Assembly: GCF_963583255.1 (NCBI RefSeq)
Contig: NC_084807.1
Coordinates: 3,001,372 to 3,065,371 of the forward strand
Length of the DNA: 64,000 bases
Origin: Pyrus communis
Lineage: Eukaryota > Streptophyta > Magnoliopsida > Rosales > Rosaceae
Reading direction: 5' to 3'
Part shown: positions 56,455 through 64,000 of the stretch, in pieces
Position numbering within the stretch: the stretch's first letter is position 1
Layout: the number at the start of each line of letters is the position of its first letter
Program-made: the position numbers and the translations under genes
Notes under the pieces: model-generated
Told to the model about the DNA's origin: nothing
The model's input: the letters and a program-made list of their open reading frames with translations, nothing else
The model's database searches: none

Positions 56455-59364
56455 ATGATTGAGAGGAAGAACATGGGACGAGCTTCATCATTAGTTCTGG
56501 TCCTTTTGGCTCTTGGGTTTTTCTTTGCTACTTATAATTTGTCAACTATGGTAATTCATTATAGGTTGGTTGGGAAATGGGTAGGTGATAACACGGATAG
56601 TGGATTACTGTCTGACCCGATTATTGAGATGCCGGAGAATGGGAAGAAGTTTAAGAATACCAAGGCACCATTCCATGTTGCGTTAACAGCCACTGATACT
56701 CCTTACAGCAAATGGCAGTGTCGCATTATGTACTATTGGTATAAGAAGAAGAAGGACTTGCCTGTATCAGAGATGGGAGGATTTACTCGAATTTTGCATT
56801 CAGGAAAACCTGACAACTTGATGGATGAGATTCCAACTATTGTGGTTGATCCTCTTCCTGGAGGACTTGATCGGGTTAGGCTTCTGGCACTGTCATTCCT
56901 TTGTTATTATATTTGTATCAACTTGGATGTGATGGTTTCTATATGGACCATTTTATTTCTAAAGTCAAAATAAGGGGTCTTGGCAATATTAGAAATGTGT
57001 TGGGAGTTATACGAGATTTTACTGAAAATAAAAGAGAATAAAGGAAAAGAGTCACACACAAAAAGAAAGTAAGTAAAGAAAAAGCGAAGGACGATTCCAT
57101 GTTTTTGTGCTGACTAAGAATGGTTTTGAGTGGAAGGGAAGCAATGGATCTTGGGGAAGAATAAAATTTGTTGAGTTTCAGGGTCCATGCTGATCCACTG
57201 TATCACTATTCTCAATGATTTTCTACTCATTGGATGACAATTGACACGTGAAAGTTATTAATTTAAGTTTTAAATCTAATTATTAGATACTTTGCATAGT
57301 CTTATGAAATTTTGCAGAAAAAGTCAATTTTTTTTTTTTTTTAACGTTTTGTATCTTTTTTCACTTTTCGATGTTAACTGTAAGTTGATTCATGTGTAAA
57401 GCTTAGCCCTTGCAAGTCAATAGTTGAAGATTGTTTTTCGATAACCTTTATATAATCAATGAAGAAGTTTGGGTAACTATTGTCCTTCTGATAATTTAAA
57501 CTTTATGTTTTTTATCGATCTTTGTTTCTAAGCGTGATTGCAAATTTTATATACAGGGATACGTTGTCTTAAACAGACCATGGGCTTTTGTGCAATGGCT
57601 GGAAAAGGCTACTATTGAGGAAGAGTGAGCTTCTGCATATTTGATGACCTTTGAGTTTTCTCATTTTTTATCTTTTACTTGACATCAAATCCCTTGAATT
57701 CTGTTGTTGCAGATATATTTTGATGGCGGAGCCTGATCATATTTTTATAAATCCTCTTCCTAATTTGGCACTTGGAGGATATCCAGCAGCCTTCCCATTT
57801 TTCTACATTAAACCTTCTCAGAATGAGAAGATCATAAGAAAGTTTTATCCTGAGGAGAAGGGTCCAGTCACAAAGATTGGTCCAATTGGAAATTCTCCTG
57901 TAATTATCAAGAAGGTAATGGCTTGTGGTAAACTGTTATTTCTTTCGCTTTGTCTTGCATTCGTGATGGTCACTCCAGAAAATTTATCGTGCATTCTCCC
58001 GAGTGTTTTTTCTCGTGTTTATATGTTTGGAGTGCATAAGGACTGTTTTGGAGTGCTAATAGCAGCACCCTATTTAATACGTTGATGTCCAATTTATTTT
58101 GGGGTTCTGAAAACTTTGGTGTTCTAGTTTTCTGTAATTGTTTCCTTGTATAATTTCGCATTATCATTTATGACCCCTAGAACTTTAATGAGTAAATGTA
58201 ATTTTTCAGGATTTGCTGGAAAAGATTGCTCCTACATGGATGAATGTTTCTTTGAGGATGAAAGAAGACACGGAGACGGATAAAGCTTTCGGATGGGTGC
58301 TAGAAATGTAAGTTTGACTGTGACATTAGTTTTTGACTAAGTTGAGTTCTAGCAATTAGAGATGCCAGCTTTGACGTATCTTTGTGTCTTATTTTCTTTG
58401 ATGAAATAAGGTATGCTTATGCTGTGGCATCTGCTTTGCATGGTGTGCCGCATATTCTTCGGAAGGACTTCATGGTGCAGGTTTGGAATCTTGCTTAGGG
58501 AAGCTATTCATATCAAAATTGATTTGCATTTTGATTTCTTTGTTAGGTTCAGCAAACTACACTGGATGTATATACGTTGCGATTAACAATGTTCTATTGT
58601 CTTTAAATTTTCAGCCGCCATGGGATATGGAACTTCGTAAAAAGTTTATCATTCATTATACTTACGGATGTGACTACAACTTAAAGGTATGTATGGCCCT
58701 TCGCCTCTATGCGTAGTCCTGTTATGTTCCTCCCCCTTTTGCCCATTATAGTTCCTTAGTTATCTGAAGTTTCTGACTGTTTAGGGTGAGCTAACATATG
58801 GAAAAATTGGGGAATGGAGATTTGACAAGAAAGCATATCTACGTGGACCACCACCAAGAAACCTCCCCTTACCTCCTCCTGGGGTTCCTGAGAGTGTGGT
58901 ATGTCTGAGAATTGCTGTTATTATTGCAATTGCATGTTCTGTTTTTTACGGTATTTGGTATGCCTTAATTTTTTTTTATTCGTCTGTACTAGTTCACTTC
59001 ATTTGTGTAAGAAAGTTCGTAGCGTTCTGTTTATTTGATTGTTGTTCCCAGATTATAGTTGTCTAGTTGTTGGAGTCCAATCACAGACACATTGAGGACA
59101 GTCAGGCCGTGGCTTGTGTTGATGATGGTTAGCCTGACCGACCTCCAACAAAATATGTTTACTACTCATTTTCAAAGTCAGATTGTTTAGAATCGAAGTT
59201 TTCATATAGTTTGTCATATTTAGTGAATAAATTTATTTTAATTATCTTCTCTCCCCGCCACCCGCTTCTCGCTCTCCGACTTACGTGCTCGTTGTGTGCA
59301 GGTCACCCTTGTAAAGATGGTGAATGAAGCTACTGCTAACATTCCTAATTGGGACACACAATAG
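56455..59364 (+). CDS. HPAT: Hydroxyproline O-arabinosyltransferase (HPAT/RDN1 family)
   Basis: Eight exons (56455-56874, 57557-57624, 57713-57914, 58210-58307, 58411-58480, 58615-58686, 58785-58898, 59302-59364) join in phase to give 368 residues, a normal length. A single hydrophobic segment near residues 10-32 makes it a type II Golgi protein. The lumenal domain has the family phrases 'FHVALTATDTPYSKWQCRIM', 'GGFTRILHSGKPD', 'GYVVLNRPWAFVQWLEKA', 'AEPDHIFINPLPN', 'HYTYGCDYNLKGELTYGKIG' and 'VPESVVTLVKMVNEAT'. HPAT enzymes add the first L-arabinose to hydroxyproline on extensins and CLE peptides. Relatives control nodule number (RDN1) and pollen tube growth. Which of the three Arabidopsis paralogues it matches best was not resolved. 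Start chosen at 56455; a second ATG seven codons in is possible. Confidence 0.93.
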
Positions 59365-60104
59365 TTCAGCCGCACTCAAGATACTAAATCGTTATGATAC
59401 AACTGATGTTTAGAGAAAGGAAGATTCTGGTTCGACGGTAGGCTCATAGAAATAGTAATGCACACGAATCTCAGGTTGTAAATGGAAAATAAGACGGTTC
59501 TGCTGTCTCAAATGTATATCTGGGTTACGCATGGATTTTAGGGAGGCTCAGGTGCTTGAAGGAAGGTAAAAGGTTAAGGTAAGAGCAAGATCATTGGATT
59601 TTCGATATGCTGCAGTTTTGGGATTATATCGAGTTGATTATATAGAATCAGTCCTTGTAATCCTGAGGATTAGTTGGAATTAGTATTGGATTAACACAAG
59701 CCTTCTTTCAATCTTGTTGAGGTTCTGTTTCGGAAATGAAAGCAATTTTGTCTTTGTTAGATGGGTTGATGAATTTGATGGAAAATTGGAAATTTAAGAA
59801 CCAAAACAAAATTAAGCAAAACTTAACATTTTCAACTAAAAATGAAGTGCGACTGATATAGTTATTTACAGAGACTTTGTTAAAACAAAATTTGAGTTCC
59901 GAGACAATTTTTTTTTGCCTCAGACCTCAACTTGCTATCGGACGACCTTGCATTTAGGCTTTCTTTAGCAAGTTGAGGCCGTGAAACTCTTGTTCAGGCG
60001 GCCTTGAAGTCAAAGCCGGCCGAATTTTGTTCAGCCCCCAACAATTTATTACGTTCTTACAAAAATGTGAGGGATCGACTCATTTTACAAATTAAGGGCT
60101 AAAT
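59365..60104 (+). other. HPAT 3' region
   Basis: This presumably holds the 3' untranslated region up to roughly 59760. No other gene is seen. Confidence 0.4.
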
Positions 60105-60262
60105 CAAGGGAGTTTTAACGAAAAGCCCACGGTACTTTTCACTTTAATGAAAAATCACATTTTTACTCTAAAAGGTCAATCCTGGTACAATTCACTTTAC
60201 CCTTTATTTCGTACTTATCATTAAAACTCAAAGTTTTCAAGCTCTTTTCATTAGTTTTCCTC
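60105..60262. mobile_element. MITE between HPAT and the CHX fragment
   Basis: The left end 'gggagttttaacgaaaagcc' and the inverted right end 'gaggaaaactaatgaaaaga' match at most positions, with 'actttaatgaaaaatc' and 'ttatcattaaaact' inside. I recognise it as a common repeat of this plant group from memory. Its right edge abuts the CHX stop codon. Confidence 0.5.
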
Positions 60263-60915
60263 TAAATCGATGGGTTTTTTGTTTTAATGAATGCTGCCAT
60301 GTCCTGTTCTAAACTGTTCTCAACATCCCTCATTTCCTCCCGGGCATCTTGTTCGTCCAAATTAAAGGGGCCCTGTTGCACTACAAGAATGGACGTGCAC
60401 GCCATAAAGCTCGAAGATGCCACTGCATCTCCGACAATTCCCAGTTCATCAGAGTCGCTGAAATACAATATCTTCGACGATGCTGACATATCGCCATGTC
60501 TTCTTCCAACTATGTACAAATCATATTGATTTTCCATGGTGTTTATTAGCTTCAGAGTTTCTACCCAGCTTGTCAACATCTTCTTTACCAATTCAATAGA
60601 GGGACCATTCATTGACTTGAGCCAAAAGTCATCCAAGTGTAAGCTGTCGAGTTTTTCTTCCATCCCAGTGTTTGCCAATGCCTTTAAAATTTCATCGTCA
60701 TAGCTGTCGTCGTTGTCATCCGTGGACGTTTTCACTTCCTTCTTGCGTTGGTTAATCCGCATAATGGTTAATCTAACGTTAGGATGTCCAACCATCCTCC
60801 ATGCATATGCTAATGCCTCGCAGTCATCTGTCCCTCCAATGAAGACCATGGCAAAGTGCATGGTAATGGTTGCTGATAGAGAAAATATCTTTATGTATTT
60901 CTTAATGAATAACAT
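60262..60915 (-). pseudogene. CHX cation/H+ antiporter C-terminal fragment fused to an LTR
   Basis: The frame of 217 codons holds the cytosolic C-terminal domain of a plant CHX antiporter from about 60861 down: 'FAMVFIGGTDDCEALAYAWR', 'MVGHPNVRLTIMR', 'YDLYIVGRRHG' and 'LGIVGDAVASSSF'. The roughly 12 transmembrane segments that carry transport are absent; upstream lies the 3' LTR of a Copia element on the same strand. The first 14 or so codons (MLFIKKYIKIFSL) are LTR sequence read in frame. CHX proteins move K+ or Na+ in endomembranes and pollen, and this piece cannot transport. The remaining frame has no stops, so either the break is young or the fragment is still constrained. Confidence 0.83.
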
Positions 60916-61040
60916 TACATTGTGATTCTGATATATATACCAGAGAATATCCTTTGAGTAAATGACAGCTAATCTAACTAATTACAGTTAGGAAAACTAA
61001 CAGAAAATATCAACTGGGATTTACAATACTACCCTTAATA
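60874..61040 (-). repeat. 3' LTR of the Copia element
   Basis: On the minus strand the sequence after the polypurine tract 'gaggggggat' starts about 61040 and ends 'tctctatca' at 60874, giving a short LTR of about 167 bp. Short LTRs occur in the Ale/Retrofit branch. A TATA-like 'gtatatatat' lies at 60931-60940. The canonical TG start appears mutated. The 5' LTR lies outside the window. Confidence 0.65.
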
Positions 61041-61082
61041 TCCCCCCTCAAACTAAACTGAGGAACTCAAAGTGAAAGTTTG

Positions 61083-61682
61083 GCCCTGAGAAGTTGAAAT
61101 CGAGCCTTAGAGAGAGACTTGGTACAAATATCAGCAATCTGATCTTGAGTGCAGATGAAATGAACAAAAATGGCTTTGGACAATACTTTTGCCCAAATGT
61201 AGTGATAGTCTATCTTGACATGCTTTGTTCTTACATGAAAAAATGGGATTCTTAGCTAGTGAGATAGCTGAGATGTTGTCACACCAAAGTTTGGGAGGAC
61301 AGGGCAGTTGTAAACCAACATCAACAAATAATTTGCAAATCCATGTAAGTTCAATTGCAGTGTTTGCCAAGGACTGGTATTCAGCTTCAGTAGAAGATTT
61401 GACCACTGTTGGTTGCTTCTTAACACTCCAACTGATAAGTGAGTTACCCAATAATATGCAGAAACCACATGTTGATCTTCTATCTATATGACAGCATGCC
61501 CAATCAGCATCTAAAAAAGCATTGATGCTGAGGGAATTTGAATGTTTAGGAAACTAGAGACCAAGATCCAGAGTTCCTTTACGGTATCTCAAAATCCTTT
61601 TAACATCTTAAAGATGAGACTCCCTTGGTTGATGCATAAACTAACATACCAGATTAACTGCAAATGAAAGGTTTGGCCTTGA
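61083..61682 (-). pseudogene. Copia RNase H region
   Basis: This contains 'SLISWSVKKQPTVVKSSTEAEYQSLA' in short parts ('KKQPTVVKSSTEAEY' is the diagnostic string) and 'LWCDNISAISLAKNP'. At least three stops interrupt the segment joining it to the reverse transcriptase (61560-61680), and the frame breaks again after 'KNKACQD'. Confidence 0.85.
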
Positions 61683-62669
61683 TCAAGTGAGGTATTGTAA
61701 TCCTCCAACTAAGGATCTATACTCTGAAGGATTTGATAATAATGAAGACTGATGATCCACTGAAGAAGTGCTAAGAGGGGTGGCACATGGTTTTGCACCA
61801 AGCATATTGGATTTCTTGAGCAAATCAGTGATGTACTTGGTTTGAGAAATAAAGATCCCTGATGTTGACCTTTTGACCTCAATGCCAAGAAAATATTGAA
61901 GAGGCCCCAAGTCTTTGATAGGAAAGAGAGTGCTGAGTTGAGAAATAGTATCCTTGCAAGCTTGAGGATTTGGACCTGTGACTAGTATATCATCAACATA
62001 CACTAAGATGAATACTAAAGCTGGATCCTTTTTGACAAATAGAGAATGGTCATTCTGAGAACCAATGAATCCCATAGAGAATAGAGCAATGTGAAGCTTC
62101 TCATACCAAGCCCTAGAGGCTTGTTTAAGTCCATATAGAGAATTGTGCAGTTGACAAACATAGTTAGCCTTGGTAGGATCTTCAAATCCTGCAGGCTGAA
62201 CCATAAAGACAGATTCAGATAAGGTTTCATGCAGAAAGGCATTGCTCATATCCAATTGATTAAGAAACCAGTTGAAGTGAGCTGCTAATGTAAGAAGCAA
62301 TCGAATGGTGACATGTTTAGCTACTGGACTAAATGTCTCAGTGTAGTCTAAACCTTGTTGCTGGTGAAACCCTTTGGCAACAAGCCTAGCTTTAAACTTG
62401 TCAATTGTGCCATCTGGTTTTCTCTTGATCCGGAAAACCCATTTACATCCTACTAGATTTTGAGAGGAATTTGTTGGACCAAGTGACCATGTACTAATGC
62501 TAAGTAATGCATTAAATTCTTTCTGCAATGCTTGTCTCCAATGAGGGTGTTTAGAAGCTTGAAGATAGGTAGTTGGGATATAGTCTGGAGCAAGGTGAGG
62601 AGGAAGAGGTTGTTTTGTGGCATTAAGAGCTTTAGATTTGACAATGCCAGATTTTGACCTAGTTTGCAT
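61683..62669 (-). pseudogene. Copia reverse transcriptase region
   Basis: The open frame of 328 codons covers the whole RT fold: 'VGCKWVFRIKRKPDG', 'KARLVAKGFHQQQGLDY', 'QLDMSNAFLHETL', 'SLYGLKQASRAWYEKL' and the catalytic 'YVDDILVTG'. Catalytic aspartates are intact, but the polyprotein is broken on both sides. The ATG at 62669 is internal, not a natural start. Confidence 0.92.
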
Positions 62670-63112
62670 AGGGTGAGTGTTGATGAGTAATTCGGTTTGG
62701 AGAGATGCAAGGGAAGGGTGCTAATTTGTTGACTGTTAAGAGAGGAAGAAATTATAGGTAATGAAGATATAGGTGAAGTTGTGAAAAGAGGAAAGATAGG
62801 TGATTGAGATGATGAAGTTGGGGGGGGGGGGGAGGGGGATGAAGAAGATATAGGAGGTGTATTGAAGGTTAATGAGGCATGGATATGATTAAAGGTAGAA
62901 CTAGAGGACTAGGGCAAAACTAAAGAATTGACAATATGATGAAAAGGAAACTGAGTTTCATCAAAGAGCACATGCTTGGAAATGTAGACTTTCCTAGTTA
63001 CAAGATCCATACACTTGTAACCTTTGTGTTGTAAACTGTATCCGAGAAAAACACATGGTTGACTCTTGGGATCAAGCTTGGAGTTTGTATATGGCTTTAG
63101 CCATGGGAAACA

Positions 63113-63466
63113 CTAGCAGCCAAAGACCCTGAGAGAGTTGTAATATTGGGTTTTTTGAAAAAGAGATTCCCAATGAGAGCATTTTTTAGCAGTAGGAAGC
63201 TTGTTAATAAGATATAAAACTATGGTAAATGCATCAACCCAAAACTCATATGGAACCTTGGAAGATGCAAGTAAAGTTCTTGCTGTTTCAACCAAGTGTC
63301 TGTGCTTTCTTTCAACACATCTGTTTTGCTCTGGAGTATAAGGGCAACTGAGTTGATGAATAATACCATGATCCCTTAAGAAATTTGAAAACTGAGTGCT
63401 AGGAAACTCTCCACCAAAGTCAGATCTCAATGTAACAATCTTAGTGCACAATAAGTTCTTAACCAT
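63113..63466 (-). pseudogene. Copia integrase core region
   Basis: This shows 'LRSDFGGEF' with the second catalytic Asp and 'YTPEQNRCVERKHRHLVE' with the catalytic Glu, then 'VFGC' at the core end. A stop follows immediately. The upstream part with the first Asp is in another frame. Confidence 0.9.
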
Positions 63467-63566
63467 AGACTTGAAATGAATGAAAGTAAAGAAAGCCTCA
63501 AATTTGTATTTAAGTGGAAAGAACCAACAATACTTTGTAAAATATTCATCAAATATGATATAATAT

Positions 63567-63896
63567 CTAAAACCTTTTACAGAAACAGTTGGTGAAAGAC
63601 CCCATACATCTGTATGTAAAAGCTCTAATGGTTTTTTTTGTAGAGCAAGAAACTACAAAAAATGGCAATTTCGAACATATGCCCATAGCACAACTAGAAT
63701 ACAGAGACTTATGGATATCACCAGAGAATGAAATACAAGAATGAGATGCAACTTTATTAAGTATATTGAAATAAGGATGGCCAAGTCTTTGATGCCATAT
63801 ATCCTGAGATGCTTTTGAAGCTGCTGCAAAAGCACGTTGTTGTCTAGCAATGGAAGGTGTGGTGTGAAATGGATAAAGCCATCTTGTACATGTCAT
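63567..63896 (-). pseudogene. Copia GAG-pre-integrase / zinc region
   Basis: 'DIWHQRLGHPYFNIL' carries the two His of the integrase zinc-binding HHCC motif. The Cys pair that should follow appears as 'CAMGIC' before 'SKLPF', which is irregular. The frame then runs into unrelated residues, indicating a frameshift. Confidence 0.85.
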
Positions 63897-64000
63897 TTAA
63901 AAAGAAAATATCCTTCACAATAAAGTGGGAAAGATATAGATGTACTAAGCATTGATTATCAAGAATAAACTTGTTTGCAGATAGCAAATCTTGCTTTAAT

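Larger units (their letters stand above)
60874..64000 (-). mobile_element. Ty1/copia retrotransposon, degraded, partial
   Basis: Read leftwards on the minus strand the order is GAG-pre-integrase, integrase, reverse transcriptase, RNase H, polypurine tract, 3' LTR. This is the Copia order. Several in-frame stops and frameshifts separate the domains, and a poly-G run (62821-62832) lies in the linker between integrase and reverse transcriptase. The 5' end is beyond the window. Not active. Confidence 0.92.

Noticed and set aside
62821..62840. Poly-G run as a possible regulatory G-quadruplex
   Set aside because: It lies within a dead Copia linker and is more simply a homopolymer expansion.
1..64000. 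CRISPR arrays, bacterial operons, rRNA genes or an organellar insertion
   Set aside because: The window is a plant nuclear sequence. The tandem arrays seen are minisatellites without CRISPR spacing, and no rRNA or organelle gene order was recognised.

Overview
This window is nuclear DNA of a flowering plant. It has AT-rich intergenic space, spliced genes with GT-AG introns, plant-only gene families and dense transposon debris. The proteins are eudicot-like, and several repeats resemble families I associate with Rosaceae, perhaps apple or pear. That placement is inference.

Four genes look intact. (1) A single-exon armadillo-repeat protein lies at 13547-14506 (-). (2) A three-exon secreted aspartic protease of the AED3 type lies at 24191-26314 (-). 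(3) A 20-exon mitochondrial Lon protease lies at 47540-53670 (+). (4) An eight-exon hydroxyproline O-arabinosyltransferase lies at 56455-59364 (+). I traced every exon junction of the three spliced genes by hand and the reading phases close. The genes show no operon-like or functional clustering. They are unrelated housekeeping, secretory and cell-wall genes.

Broken or partial genes: an intronless, frameshifted EDR2-like copy (45901-47162, -), probably a retropseudogene; a Harbinger transposase remnant (38170-39392, -); the C-terminal domain of a CHX cation/H+ antiporter joined to the 3' LTR of a Copia element (60262-60915, -); and a receptor-kinase fragment carried inside a Mutator-like element (33055-33255, -), which makes that element a Pack-MULE.

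The rest is repeat landscape, much of which can be delimited by target-site duplications. From 1 to about 10.9 kb there are two diverged copies of one sequence. Between and inside them sit a solo LTR, a 31-bp minisatellite, a 1.9-kb near-palindromic element, a hAT element and a LINE fragment. From 16.7 to 22.8 kb there is a hAT element and then an LTR-like block holding a solo LTR that itself holds another hAT element. From 31.0 to 42.6 kb there is a direct duplication of a unit of about 4.8 kb. Each copy acquired its own insertions, so one copy serves as the empty site for the other. Small tRNA-like repeats (SINE-like), TRIM elements and MITEs are scattered throughout. The right end (60.9-64 kb) is a degraded Ty1/copia element running off the window.

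I found no new multi-gene system. The best leads are the Lon gene with a rewritten N-domain helix, the Pack-MULE, the LTR-CHX chimera, and the duplicated unit with matched filled and empty insertion sites.
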